Source: Streptomyces albus subsp. chlorinus | Lineage (GTDB): Bacteria; Actinomycetota; Actinomycetes; Streptomycetales; Streptomycetaceae | DNA length: 49,804 nt | Direction: 5' to 3' | Assembly: GCF_013302895.1 (NCBI RefSeq) | Contig: NZ_VJOK01000001.1 | Coordinates: 4,494,048 to 4,543,851 of the forward strand | The notes under the pieces: generated by a model | What the model was told of the DNA's origin: nothing | The model's input: the letters and a program-made list of their open reading frames with translations, nothing else | The model's database searches: none | Position numbers and translations under genes: made by a program | Part shown: piece after piece, positions 20,556-29,271 of the stretch | How positions within the stretch are numbered: the first letter of the stretch is position 1 | Layout of the letters: each line of letters opens with the position of its first letter

Positions 20556-21824
20556 ATGGCACAGATCCAACCGAGGAACCCCCGGCGCAAGGCGGCGCGG
20601 TACGGCGTGCCGGTCGCTGTCGCCGGGATCGCCGCGGCCACCGTCGGACTGGTGCCCGCGCTGGCCAGCTCGGGCGATCCCGACCTGCCGAAGATCAGCG
20701 CGGAGGAGCTGGTCACCAAGATGGCCAAGGCGGATGTCGAGCACATGTCCGGCACCGTCAAGGTCAGCACCGACCTGGGACTGCCCACCCTGCCGGGCGC
20801 GGGTGGGGGCGGTGGCGGTGGCGGCTTCTCCGGCGGCGGACCGCACGGTTCCGGTGACGGCGGGGAGGACGGCGGGGACGGGAAGCCGGACGCCTCCCCG
20901 CAGGCGAAGCTCCAGGAGCTGGCCTCCGGCGAGCACACCCTCCGCTTCGCCGCCGACGGCCCCGACAAGCAGCGCGTCTCCGTCATCGAGGACGCCGCCG
21001 AGTACAGCCTCGTCCACAACGGCCGGGACCTGTGGGGCTACGACAGCGCGAGCAACGCCGCCTGGCACGCCGAGGCCCCGCGGGACGGGCACGGCAAGGC
21101 GGAGGGACGCGGCAAGGGGGGTGGCCCGGATGGGGCGGAGCTGCCCGAGGCGCCCACGCCGCAGCAGGCCGCACGGCAGGCGCTCAAGGCGGTCGGCAAG
21201 TCCACCTCCGTGTCGGTCGACGGCACCGCGAAGATCGCGGGGCGCGACGCCTACCAGCTCGTCCTGCGGCCCAAGGGCGCCCCGGACTCCACCGTCGAGT
21301 CGGTCCGCATAGCCGTGGACGCCGACAACGGCACCCCGCTGAAGTTCACGCTCACCCCGAAGGAGGGCGGCAAGCCGGCCCTCGACATCGCCTACACCAA
21401 GGTCGACTTCGGCAAGCCGGACGCCGGCACCTTCGACTTCTCCCCGCCGAAGGGCGCCGAGGTCACCGAGGCCGGACCGGGGAAGGGTGCGGGCGGCAAG
21501 CAGCGGGGCCCCCGGGCGCTGTCCGGGCTCTCGGGCCTTGAGGTCGTCAACGAGTCCGCGAGCGACTGGGGCAAGGTCGCCAGGATCGACACGGGCATGC
21601 CGGGCGGACTCGGCGGGGACACGCCCTCTGGTGCCGAGAAGGGCGACAAGCGCGGCCAGAAGCTGCTGGACAGCTTCACCGACGAGGTCAAGGGCGACTT
21701 CGGCACCGGACGGGTCTTCACCACCCGCCTGGTGAACGCCCTGATGACCGACGACGGTGAGGTCTATGTCGGAGCCGTCACCAAGGAGGGCCTCGTCAAG
21801 GCCGCCGACCGGGCCGCCGAATAG
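20556..21824 (+). CDS. exported LolA/LppX-like (DUF2092-type) protein
   Basis: 422 residues from ATG 20556, with a strong SD. A basic N-terminus is followed by one hydrophobic segment (about 16-38) ending LVPALASS, either a signal peptide or an anchor. ISAEELVTKMAKADVEHMSG begins the mature part, as in proteins of the LolA/LppX superfamily that bind or sense lipids outside the membrane. A glycine-rich insert (about 82-110, with nine Gly in a row) and a second charged low-complexity stretch (about 175-195) interrupt the fold. The ABC transporter genes start 136 bases on and are probably co-transcribed, so it may be the extracytoplasmic partner of that exporter. The superfamily call is by pattern only. 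The last codons and stop belong to a 21-bp tandem repeat. Confidence 0.75.
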   Translation: MAQIQPRNPRRKAARYGVPVAVAGIAAATVGLVPALASSGDPDLPKISAEELVTKMAKADVEHMSGTVKVSTDLGLPTLPGAGGGGGGGGFSGGGPHGSGDGGEDGGDGKPDASPQAKLQELASGEHTLRFAADGPDKQRVSVIEDAAEYSLVHNGRDLWGYDSASNAAWHAEAPRDGHGKAEGRGKGGGPDGAELPEAPTPQQAARQALKAVGKSTSVSVDGTAKIAGRDAYQLVLRPKGAPDSTVESVRIAVDADNGTPLKFTLTPKEGGKPALDIAYTKVDFGKPDAGTFDFSPPKGAEVTEAGPGKGAGGKQRGPRALSGLSGLEVVNESASDWGKVARIDTGMPGGLGGDTPSGAEKGDKRGQKLLDSFTDEVKGDFGTGRVFTTRLVNALMTDDGEVYVGAVTKEGLVKAADRAAE

Positions 21825-21913
21825 AGCGGCCGGGTCGCCGAGTGGACCGGCCGGCCGCCGAGCAGAGCGGCGGGCCGCCGAGCGGGAACACCGGGCCGCC
21901 GAGCAGGAACACC
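21811..21913. repeat. five-unit 21-bp minisatellite spanning a stop codon
   Basis: Units at 21811-21831, 21832-21852, 21853-21871 (shorter), 21872-21892 and 21893-21913 share GG(G)CCGCCGAG. The first unit contains the last codons and TAG stop of the LolA-like gene; the others fill the spacer before the ABC ATPase gene. Confidence 0.88.
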
Positions 21914-21960
21914 GGGAAGCCGGGCGCCGGGCAGCGGAACCATCAGGGAGGAAGAGGCCA

Positions 21961-22932
21961 TTGAGCGAGGCGACCGCCGTACGGGGGAACGACAGCGCCG
22001 TGATCTTCACCCAGGGGCTCACCAAGCGCTACCGCGGCGGTCAGCTCGCCGTCGACGGCCTCGACCTGTCCGTACCCCGCGGCAGTGTCTTCGGCTTCCT
22101 CGGGCCCAACGGCTCGGGGAAGACGACGACCATCCGCATGCTGCTCGGCCTCATCGAGCCGACCGGCGGCAGCGCCCACGTCCTGGGCGCGCCGATGCCC
22201 GGCTCCGTACGGCGGGTCCTGCCGAGGGTGGGCGCCCTCATCGAGGGCCCCGCCCTCTACGGCTTCCTGTCCGGGCGGGAGAACCTGCTGCGCTACGACG
22301 CGGCCGACCCCACCGCCGACCCGCGGACCCGGGTGGCGCGGGTGGACCGGGCGCTGGAGAGGGTCGGGCTGTCCGCCGCCGCGGCCAAGAAGGCGCGGGC
22401 CTACTCGCTCGGCATGAAGCAGCGCCTGGGGCTGGCCGCCGCCCTGCTCCAGCCGCGTGACCTCCTCGTGCTGGACGAGCCCACCAACGGCCTCGACCCC
22501 CAGGGCATGCGCGAGATCCGTGCGCTGGTACGGGAACTGGCGGGCGACGGGAGCACCGTCTTCCTCTCCTCGCACCTGCTGGACGAGATCGAACAGGTGT
22601 GTACGCACACCGCCGTGATGCACCGTGGCCGCCTCGTCACCCAGGGCCGGGTCGAGGAGGTGGCCGAGCGGGCGGCCGGCGCCCGGGGCAGACTGGCCGT
22701 CACCACCCCCGATCCGGGGGAGGCCGCGCGGGTGCTGAAGGAGCACGGGGTGGCCGATCTGGTCACCGAGGGGGAGGAGCTGAGCGGTGAGCCACCGCCC
22801 GGCGACCTCGCCGAACTCAACGCGGCGCTGGTCCGTGCCGGGGTCCGCGTCCGCGCCTTCGGACTGCGGCGCGCCTCGCTGGAGGACGTGTTCGTCTCGC
22901 TCACGGGGGAGGGCTTCGATGTCGCGGGCTGA
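21961..22932 (+). CDS. ABC transporter ATP-binding protein
   Basis: 323 residues from TTG 21961, chosen because GGGAGGAAGAGG lies just upstream; the frame is open further back but only through repeats. Walker A is GPNGSGKT (48-55), the signature is SLGMK (149-153), Walker B is LLVLDEP (168-174), and the switch His is His205. It is of the drug/lantibiotic ABC-2 export type (CcmA-like), with a C-terminal domain of about 90 residues ending LRRASLEDVFVSLTGEGF. It energises the permease encoded next, whose ATG overlaps its 3' end by 14 bases. The substrate is unknown. Confidence 0.92.
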   Translation: MSEATAVRGNDSAVIFTQGLTKRYRGGQLAVDGLDLSVPRGSVFGFLGPNGSGKTTTIRMLLGLIEPTGGSAHVLGAPMPGSVRRVLPRVGALIEGPALYGFLSGRENLLRYDAADPTADPRTRVARVDRALERVGLSAAAAKKARAYSLGMKQRLGLAAALLQPRDLLVLDEPTNGLDPQGMREIRALVRELAGDGSTVFLSSHLLDEIEQVCTHTAVMHRGRLVTQGRVEEVAERAAGARGRLAVTTPDPGEAARVLKEHGVADLVTEGEELSGEPPPGDLAELNAALVRAGVRVRAFGLRRASLEDVFVSLTGEGFDVAG

Positions 22933-23887
22933 ACCGCCACCGGCGCGGTCGCGGGACGTACCGGGTGCGCAGGCCGCGGGGGCCGCGCCGGCGCCGGCGG
23001 ACACGGCCGCGCCGGTACCGGCGGACACGGCCCCTCGAACGGCCCGCCCCCTGTGGTCCCTGGGACTGCTGCGCAGCGAACTCGTCGTCACCTTCCGGCG
23101 CTGGCGGACGCTGGCCCTGCTGGCGGTGCTGGCGGCCGTGCCGATCCTCGTCGGCATCGCGGTGAAGATCGAGACCAGCGACGGAGGTTCGATCGGCGGG
23201 GGCGGGGGAGAGGGCGGCCCCGCCTTCCTCTCCCAGATCACCAACAACGGGCTGTTCCTGGTCTTCACCTCACTGGCGGCCACCCTGCCGTTCTTCCTGC
23301 CGATGACCGTCGGCGTGATCGCGGGCGACGCCGTGGCGGGGGAGGCCGGCGCGGGCACGCTGCGCTATCTGCTCGTCGCCCCCGCGGGCCGGACCCGGCT
23401 GCTCCTGGTGAAGTTCACCACGGTACTGGTCTTCTGCCTGGTGGCGACGGTGACGGTGGCCGTCTCGGCGCTGGTGACCGGGGCGCTGCTCTTCCCCACC
23501 GGAGAGGTCACCCTGCTGTCCGGCACCACCGTCTCCTTCGGAGAGGGCCTGCTGCGGGCGCTGGCCATCGCCGTGACCGTCGCCCTCAGCCTGGCCGGGC
23601 TGGCGGCGCTGGGGCTGTTCGTCTCGACGCTCACCAACAGCGGCATCGCGGCCATGACCGCCACGGTCGGGCTGCTGATCACGGTGCAGATCCTGGGCAC
23701 GATCCCGCAGTTGGACGAGATCCACCCGTTCCTCTTCTCCCACTACTGGCTGAGCTTCGCCGACCTGCTGCGGGACCCGGTCTACTGGGACGACCTGCTG
23801 CGGAACCTCGGCCTCCAGGGGCTCTACACCGCCGTGTTCGCCTCGGCGGCCTGGGCCCGGTTCGGCGGCCGGGACATCACGGCGTAA
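22919..23887 (+). CDS. ABC-2 type transporter permease
   Basis: 322 residues from ATG 22919, with SD GGGGGAGGG inside the ATPase gene. An Ala/Pro-rich N-terminus with a repeated PADTAA segment precedes six hydrophobic helices (first near residue 60, then from about 110 to the end). VIAGDAVAGEAGAGTLRYLL, just after the second helix, is the usual ABC-2 permease motif. It forms the membrane part of an exporter with the preceding ATPase and perhaps the LolA-like protein. Its stop is only 9 bases from the convergent rarD stop, with no terminator between. Confidence 0.9.
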   Translation: MSRAEPPPARSRDVPGAQAAGAAPAPADTAAPVPADTAPRTARPLWSLGLLRSELVVTFRRWRTLALLAVLAAVPILVGIAVKIETSDGGSIGGGGGEGGPAFLSQITNNGLFLVFTSLAATLPFFLPMTVGVIAGDAVAGEAGAGTLRYLLVAPAGRTRLLLVKFTTVLVFCLVATVTVAVSALVTGALLFPTGEVTLLSGTTVSFGEGLLRALAIAVTVALSLAGLAALGLFVSTLTNSGIAAMTATVGLLITVQILGTIPQLDEIHPFLFSHYWLSFADLLRDPVYWDDLLRNLGLQGLYTAVFASAAWARFGGRDITA

Positions 23888-23896
23888 CCCCGCGGT

Positions 23897-24904
23897 TCAC
23901 GGACGGGTGGGGGACTCGGGGCCGGTGGCGGCCGGTTCGGCCGCCTCCGTGACGGCGGTGGCGGCGCCCTCCTCGCCCTGCTCACGGGCGCGTGCGGCGG
24001 CGGCTCGCAGCGCCGACCGGCCGCGCCGGGCGTTGCTGAGCGCGTCCCAGGTCAGGATGCACAGCGCCACCCAGACCAGGCCGAAGCCCGCCCAGCGCTC
24101 CGGGGGCATCTCCTCGTGGAAGACGGTGAGGCCCAGGACGAACATGAAGGCGGGGGCCAGATACTGGAGCAGCCCGATCGTGGACAGCGGCAGGCGCACG
24201 GCGGCGCTGCCGAAGAAGATGAGCGGCAGCGCGGTCGCCACTCCGGCGCAGGCCAGCAGCAGCGCGTGGCCGGCGCCGTCGGTGGTGAAGGACGCGTCAC
24301 CGCGCGACCCCAGGTAGACCAGGTAACCGAGCGCGGGCAGGAACTGCACGGCCGTCTCGGCGCTGAAGCCCTCCACACCGTCCAGCTTGATGTGCTTCTT
24401 GATCAGCCCGTAGGTGGCGAAGGTGAAGGCCAGGCAGAGGGAGAGCCAGGGCAGCTTTCCGTAGGCGACGGTCATCACGACGACGGCCAGCGCGCCGATG
24501 CCGACGGCCACCCAATGCGCGGGCCGCAGCCGCTCCCGCAGCAGCAGGACGCCGAAGGCTATGGAGACCAGCGGGTTGATGAAGTAGCCGAGGGACGATT
24601 CGAGCACCATGTCGGCGCTCACGGCCCAGATGAACAGGCCCCAGTTGAGGGAGATCACCGCCGAGGCCAGCACCACCAGGGCGAGCTTCTTCGGCTGGCG
24701 CGCCAGCGTGGTCACCCACGACCAGCGGCGCAGCAGCGCCACGATCACCAGGGCGGTGGGCAGGGACCACACCATGCGGTGGGCGAGCACCTCACCGGCA
24801 CCGGTCTTGGCGAGCGCGTGCCAGTACAGCGGAAGCAGCCCCCACATTCCGTACGCCGCGAAGCCGAACAGCAGCCCGGTGCGCTGCGCACTCCCTGTTC
24901 CCAT
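23897..24904 (-). CDS. rarD: RarD-like EamA-family transporter
   Basis: 335 residues from ATG 24904, with SD GGGAGGG. A ten-helix drug/metabolite-superfamily carrier. The opening GLLFGFAAYGMWGLLPLYW and the segment WGLFIWAVSADMVLESSLGY are typical of the RarD branch; the two EamA halves are visible. RarD proteins are annotated as chloramphenicol-sensitivity proteins, but the natural substrate is unsettled. A hydrophilic C-terminal tail of about 50 residues rich in Ala, Glu and Arg is an addition to the usual length of about 300. It is transcribed leftwards behind a palindrome-containing upstream region. Confidence 0.9.
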   Translation of the reverse strand: MGTGSAQRTGLLFGFAAYGMWGLLPLYWHALAKTGAGEVLAHRMVWSLPTALVIVALLRRWSWVTTLARQPKKLALVVLASAVISLNWGLFIWAVSADMVLESSLGYFINPLVSIAFGVLLLRERLRPAHWVAVGIGALAVVVMTVAYGKLPWLSLCLAFTFATYGLIKKHIKLDGVEGFSAETAVQFLPALGYLVYLGSRGDASFTTDGAGHALLLACAGVATALPLIFFGSAAVRLPLSTIGLLQYLAPAFMFVLGLTVFHEEMPPERWAGFGLVWVALCILTWDALSNARRGRSALRAAAARAREQGEEGAATAVTEAAEPAATGPESPTRP

Positions 24905-25082
24905 GAGCCCTCCCTGCCTGCGTTCCCGGAACTGGTGCACCGGCCCCCGAAGGTATCCGGAGGCCCGGCTTCTTGTCATTTCCGTACCGGATTATGGTCC
25001 TGTCGGCCGGGGTCGCCGGGGTCGCCGGGGTCGGCTGGGGTCCGGGCGGTGACCAGTGGGCCGGGGGGTGGTGTGTGGGCAG

Positions 25083-25096
25083 ACCGACCGGTCGGT
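25083..25096. promoter_or_regulatory. palindrome, candidate TetR-type operator
   Basis: ACCGACCGGTCGGT is a perfect 14-bp palindrome 179 bases upstream of the rarD start. The shape resembles operators of TetR-family repressors in actinomycetes. No regulator gene of that family is in the window. Confidence 0.4.
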
Positions 25097-25119
25097 TCGC
25101 TCGGTCATTCCGCGCACGG

Positions 25120-25149
25120 CCACCCGGCCCTCCCGGTGCGGCCGGGTGG
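25120..25149 (-). terminator. second hairpin downstream of korB
   Basis: CCACCCGGCC (25120-25129) pairs with GGCCGGGTGG (25140-25149) around a 10-base loop. It lies after the first terminator in the direction of korB transcription. Confidence 0.5.
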
Positions 25150-25199
25150 TCAGCGGAGCCGCCAAGGGTCCGCGTGCGGCGGTCGGTCCCAGGACGCAG

Positions 25200-25234
25200 C
25201 GCAGGCCCGGCACCACCAGGGTGCCGGGCCTGCG
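25200..25234 (-). terminator. korAB terminator
   Basis: A perfect 15-bp stem (25200-25214 with 25220-25234) around the 5-base loop ACCAG. It begins 27 bases after the korB stop. Confidence 0.85.
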
Positions 25235-25261
25235 TCGCTGTCGCCTCCGGAGCTGCGGGCC

Positions 25262-26407
25262 TCAGCCCACCACCGTCCAGGTGTCGTTGCCGTGCAGCAG
25301 CGCGGACAGGTCGCCCTTGCCGTGCTGCTCGACGGCGCTCTCCAGCTGCCCCGCCATCTGGGTGTCGTACACCGGCCGCCGCACGTTCCGCAGCACACCG
25401 ATGGGGGTGTGGTGCAGCGTGTCGGGGTCGGCGAGGCGGGAGAGGGCGAACGCGGTCGTGGGCGAGGCCGTGTGGGCGTCGTGCACCAGCACGCCCGCGG
25501 TGCCCTCCTCCCGGACATCGACGATCCGCAGGTCACCGGTGGCCGGGTCGCGGACGACGCCCTTGGCGCCGAGCCCGTCCTCGGCGGGCGCGCCGAAGCG
25601 GATCGGCTGCCCGTGCTCCAACGGGATGACGGCCTCCTGCGCCTCTTCCCCCGCTTGTGGAGAAGACGCGGCTTTGAGGGCCTCGAAGGCTCCGTCGTTG
25701 AAGATGTTGCAGTTCTGGTAGATCTCCACCAGCGCCGTACCCGGGTGGTCGGCGGCGGCACGCAGCACGCTGGTCAGGTGCTTGCGGTCCGAGTCGACCG
25801 TACGGGCCACGAACGACGCCTCCGCGCCCAGCGCCAGCGAGACCGGGTTGAACGGCGCGTCCAGCGAGCCCATCGGCGTGGACTTGGTGATCTTCCCCGC
25901 CTCGGAGGTCGGGCTGTACTGGCCCTTGGTGAGCCCGTAGATCCGGTTGTTGAACAGCAGGATCTTCAGGTTCACATTGCGCCGCAGCGCGTGGATGAGG
26001 TGGTTGCCGCCGATGGAGAGCGCGTCGCCGTCGCCGGTCACCACCCACACGCTCAGATCGCGCCGCGAGGCGGCCAGGCCGGTCGCGATGGCCGGGGCGC
26101 GGCCGTGGATGGAGTGCATCCCGAACGTGTTCATGTAGTACGGGAAGCGGGAGGAGCAGCCGATGCCGGAGACGAAGACGATGTTCTCCTTCGCCAGCCC
26201 CAGCTCCGGCATGAAGCCCTGGACGGCCGCGAGCACGGCGTAGTCACCGCACCCCGGGCACCAGCGCACCTCCTGGTCGGACTTGAAGTCCTTCATCGAC
26301 TGCTTGCCGACCGCCCGGGGCACCAGCGACAGCGCCTCGGACACCGGGGCCCCGGCTGGCCGGGCCGGAGCGGTCCCCTGCACGGGACCGGGGGACGTCT
26401 CAGCCAT
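25262..26407 (-). CDS. korB: 2-oxoglutarate (2-oxoacid):ferredoxin oxidoreductase beta subunit
   Basis: 381 residues from ATG 26407. The beta subunit holds thiamine diphosphate and one [4Fe-4S] cluster and, with KorA, converts 2-oxoglutarate and CoA to succinyl-CoA, CO2 and two reduced ferredoxins. Cluster ligands are Cys50 and Cys53 (RWCPGCGD), Cys84 (GIGCSSRFP) and probably Cys233 (YQNCNIF). The thiamine site is GDGDALSIGGNHLIHALRRN to FNN (125-154). An N-terminal tail of about 40 residues precedes the fold. It overlaps the korA stop by 8 bases, so the pair is translated together. A strong terminator follows. Confidence 0.95.
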   Translation of the reverse strand: MAETSPGPVQGTAPARPAGAPVSEALSLVPRAVGKQSMKDFKSDQEVRWCPGCGDYAVLAAVQGFMPELGLAKENIVFVSGIGCSSRFPYYMNTFGMHSIHGRAPAIATGLAASRRDLSVWVVTGDGDALSIGGNHLIHALRRNVNLKILLFNNRIYGLTKGQYSPTSEAGKITKSTPMGSLDAPFNPVSLALGAEASFVARTVDSDRKHLTSVLRAAADHPGTALVEIYQNCNIFNDGAFEALKAASSPQAGEEAQEAVIPLEHGQPIRFGAPAEDGLGAKGVVRDPATGDLRIVDVREEGTAGVLVHDAHTASPTTAFALSRLADPDTLHHTPIGVLRNVRRPVYDTQMAGQLESAVEQHGKGDLSALLHGNDTWTVVG

Positions 26408-28337
26408 GTGCGAGGGCCTCCTTGAGTGCGGTCGCGAGCTGCTCGGCCTTGAACGGCAGGCCGCGGACCTGCGTGTACGACTGTGCATCGACCAGATACC
26501 GGGCACGCACCAGCGTGGCGAGCTGGCCGAGGTTCATCTCCGGGATCACGACCTTCTCGTAGCGCCGGAGCACCTCCCCCAGATTCCGCGGGAACGGGTT
26601 GAGGTGGCGCAGATGGGCCTGCGCGATCTCGTCCCCGCCCTTCCGGAGACGGCGTACGGCGGCGGTGATGGGCCCGTAGGTGGAGCCCCAGCCCAGCACC
26701 AGCAGCCGCGCGTTGCCGCCCGGGTCGCTGACCTCCAGGTCCGGCACCTCGATGCCGTCCACCTTGGCCTGCCGGGTGCGGACCATGAAGTCGTGGTTGG
26801 CCGGGTCGTAGGAGATGTTGCCGGTGCCGTCCTGCTTCTCGATGCCGCCGATGCGGTGTTCGAGCCCGGGCGTGCCCGGCACCGCCCAGGGGCGGGCGAG
26901 CGTGTGCGGATCGCGCTTGTACGGCCAGAAGACCTCGGTGCCGTCCGCCAGCTCGTGGTTGGGGCCGGAGGCGAACCGGACGCGCAGGTCGGGCAGCTCC
27001 TCCACCTCGGGGATCCGCCACGGCTCCGAGCCGTTGGCCAGGTAGCCGTCCGACAGGAGGAACACCGGCGTCCGGTATGTGAGCGCGATCCGGGCCGCGT
27101 CGAGCGCCGCCGTGAAGCAGTCGGCGGGGGTGGACGGCGCCACGATCGGCACCGGCGCCTCGCCGTTGCGCCCGTACATCGCCTGGAGCAGGTCCGCCTG
27201 CTCCGTCTTGGTCGGCAGACCGGTGGAGGGGCCGCCGCGCTGGATGTCGACGATCAGCAGCGGCAGCTCCAGGGAGACGGCCAGACCGATCGTCTCCGAC
27301 TTGAGCGCCACCCCGGGGCCGGAGGTCGTGGTGACCGCGAGCGAGCCGCCGAACGCCGCGCCCAGCGCCGCGCCGATGCCCGCGATCTCGTCCTCCGCCT
27401 GGAACGAGCGCACTCCGAAGTTCTTGTGCTTGCTCAACTCGTGCAGCACATCGGAGGCGGGGGTGATCGGGTACGAGCCCAGGAACAGCGGCAGGTCCGC
27501 CTGCTGAGACGCGGCGATCAGTCCGTAGGACAGGGCGAGGTTTCCCGAGATGTTGCGGTACGTCCCCGGCGGGAAGGCGCTGGAGGCGGGCGCGACCTCG
27601 TAGGAGACCGCGAAGTCCTCGGTCGTCTCGCCGAAGTTCCAGCCCGCGCGGAACGCCGTGATGTTCGCTTCGGCGATGTCCGGCTTCTTGGCGAACTTCG
27701 CCCGCAGGAACGCCTCGGTCTGCTCGGTCGGCCGGTGGTACATCCACGACAGCAGACCCAGCGCGAACATGTTCTTCGACCGGCCGGCCTCCTTGCGCCC
27801 CAGGTCGAAGCCCTTGAGCGCCTCCACGGTCAGGGTCGTCAGCGGCACCTTGTGCACGCTGTAGCCGTCCAGCGAACCGTCCTCCAGCGGGCTGGCCTCG
27901 TAACCGACCTTGGCCATTGCCCGCTTGGTGAACTCGTCCGTGTTCACGATGATCTCGGCACCGCGCGGCACGTCCGCGATGTTCGCCTTCAGCGCCGCCG
28001 GGTTCATCGCCACCAGCACGTTCGGGGCGTCGCCCGGCGTGAGGATGTCGTGGTCGGCGAAGTGGAGCTGGAAACTGGAGACGCCCGGCAGGGTTCCCGC
28101 GGGGGCACGGATCTCGGCCGGGAAGTTCGGCAGCGTCGACAGATCGTTGCCGAACGAGGCCGTCTCGGACGTGAAGCGGTCCCCGGTGAGCTGCATGCCG
28201 TCGCCGGAGTCGCCCGCGAACCGGATGATGACCCGGTCCAGGCGCCGGACCTCTTTGCTGTCGGCGTCCCGTCCGCTGTCCTGGCCCCCCTCGGGACCGG
28301 ACTGTCGCCCGGCTGGGCTACTGACCTGACTGGTCAC
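26400..28337 (-). CDS. korA: 2-oxoglutarate (2-oxoacid):ferredoxin oxidoreductase alpha subunit (gamma-alpha fusion)
   Basis: 645 residues from GTG 28337, with GGGAGG 12 bases upstream. The N-terminal gamma domain starts at FAGDSGDGMQLTG (about 40-52); the alpha domain follows from about residue 240, with GSYPITPASD and the signature TTTSGPGVALKSETIGLAVS; a C-terminal transketolase-like domain ends the protein. This gamma-alpha fusion paired with a separate beta subunit is the usual actinobacterial Kor form. It gives an NAD-independent route through the 2-oxoglutarate step and supplies reduced ferredoxin. No ferredoxin gene is in the window. An inverted repeat about 90 bases upstream may regulate it. 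Confidence 0.95.
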   Translation of the reverse strand: MTSQVSSPAGRQSGPEGGQDSGRDADSKEVRRLDRVIIRFAGDSGDGMQLTGDRFTSETASFGNDLSTLPNFPAEIRAPAGTLPGVSSFQLHFADHDILTPGDAPNVLVAMNPAALKANIADVPRGAEIIVNTDEFTKRAMAKVGYEASPLEDGSLDGYSVHKVPLTTLTVEALKGFDLGRKEAGRSKNMFALGLLSWMYHRPTEQTEAFLRAKFAKKPDIAEANITAFRAGWNFGETTEDFAVSYEVAPASSAFPPGTYRNISGNLALSYGLIAASQQADLPLFLGSYPITPASDVLHELSKHKNFGVRSFQAEDEIAGIGAALGAAFGGSLAVTTTSGPGVALKSETIGLAVSLELPLLIVDIQRGGPSTGLPTKTEQADLLQAMYGRNGEAPVPIVAPSTPADCFTAALDAARIALTYRTPVFLLSDGYLANGSEPWRIPEVEELPDLRVRFASGPNHELADGTEVFWPYKRDPHTLARPWAVPGTPGLEHRIGGIEKQDGTGNISYDPANHDFMVRTRQAKVDGIEVPDLEVSDPGGNARLLVLGWGSTYGPITAAVRRLRKGGDEIAQAHLRHLNPFPRNLGEVLRRYEKVVIPEMNLGQLATLVRARYLVDAQSYTQVRGLPFKAEQLATALKEALAHG

Positions 28338-28423
28338 GGTGGATCGGACCTCCCTCAAGGCGGCGGCTCGTCAGCCATCGTACGTTGCTAAGGGTTGCCT
28401 TCCCGCGGCTGTTCCCATCGTGG

Positions 28424-28444
28424 ACAGATTTCTGAGACATCTGT
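28424..28444. promoter_or_regulatory. inverted repeat upstream of korA, candidate operator
   Basis: ACAGAT (28424-28429), 9 bases, ATCTGT (28439-28444). It is AT-richer than its surroundings and lies 87 bases upstream of the korA GTG, where a regulator could act. Confidence 0.35.
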
Positions 28445-28490
28445 GCGCGCCGAGGTACCGCAGCCCCCGCTTCCGGCGGAGGGTTCCTCA

Positions 28491-28528
28491 GGACGGCCCT
28501 GCGCCCACCCCCGCGGCCCAGGCCGTCC
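28491..28528 (-). terminator. possible terminator after the response regulator gene
   Basis: GGACGGCC (28491-28498) pairs with GGCCGTCC (28521-28528) across 22 bases. It lies 84 bases past the response regulator stop on the minus strand. It is weak because of the long loop. Confidence 0.3.
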
Positions 28529-28611
28529 GCCGGCCACCCCCGGCCTCCCTGACCAGGAAGAACCACCTCCGGACAGCGCCCACGCCCCTCCCGCGAGACC
28601 CCCGCGCGGCC

Positions 28612-29271
28612 CTATGAGTTCAGATACCGCAGCACCGCCAGCACCCGGCGGTGATCCGCGTCACTCTGCGGCAGCCCCAGCTTCGCGAAGATGTTGCTCA
28701 CATGCTTCTCCACCGCCCCCGGGCTGACCACCAGCTCACCCGCGATCGCCGAGTTCGTCCGGCCCTCCGCCATCAGGGCCAGCACCTCCCGCTCCCGCGG
28801 GGTGAGCCCGGCCAGGACGTCCTGCTTGCGGCTGCGGCCCAGCAGCTGCGCCACGACCTCCGGGTCCAGCGCCGTACCGCCCCGCGCGACGCGGGCCACC
28901 GCGTCCACGAACTCCCGCACGTCCGCCACCCGGTCCTTGAGCAGATAGCCCACCCCCCGGCTCGATCCGGCCAGCAGCTCCGTCGCGTACTGCTCCTCCA
29001 CATACTGCGAAAGCACCAGGACGCCCAGTCCCGGGTGCTCGGCACGCAGCCGTACGGCGGCCCGTACGCCCTCGTCCGTATGGGTCGGCGGCATGCGTAC
29101 GTCCGCCACCACCACATCGGGCAGCCCGCCGTCCGCCGCCAGGTCGCCCACCGTCTTGACCAGCGCGTCGCCGTCCGAGACCCCGGCGACCACCTCGTAC
29201 CCCCGGTCGGTCAGCAGCCGGCTCAGCCCCTCGCGGAGCAGGACGGAGTCCTCGGCGATCACCACTCGCAC
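28612..29271 (-). CDS. NarL/LuxR-type response regulator
   Basis: 219 residues from GTG 29271 (SD GAGGGGGAG). The receiver domain (about 1-120) has the acidic pocket Glu7-Asp8, phospho-acceptor Asp57 (VVVADVRMP) and Lys near 108 ([10 protein letters not shown]). The C-terminal LuxR helix-turn-helix (about 155-215) has [22 protein letters not shown] and [14 protein letters not shown]. It is a DNA-binding regulator activated by phosphorylation. The histidine kinase lies upstream on the same strand but 334 bases away, so co-transcription is not certain. Flanking korAB and nuo2 are candidate targets by position only. Confidence 0.93.
   Translation of the reverse strand: MRVVIAEDSVLLREGLSRLLTDRGYEVVAGVSDGDALVKTVGDLAADGGLPDVVVADVRMPPTHTDEGVRAAVRLRAEHPGLGVLVLSQYVEEQYATELLAGSSRGVGYLLKDRVADVREFVDAVARVARGGTALDPEVVAQLLGRSRKQDVLAGLTPREREVLALMAEGRTNSAIAGELVVSPGAVEKHVSNIFAKLGLPQSDADHRRVLAVLRYLNS

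Larger units (their letters stand above)
24905..25261. other. intergenic region between korB and rarD
   Basis: 357 bases without a gene. It holds two korB-side hairpins (25200-25234 and 25120-25149), a perfect 14-bp palindrome (25083-25096) and a run of 9-bp GGTCGCCGG repeats (about 25002-25040). ATTATG at 24991-24996 reads CATAAT on the minus strand and could be the rarD -10, but no matching -35 is visible. Confidence 0.6.
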
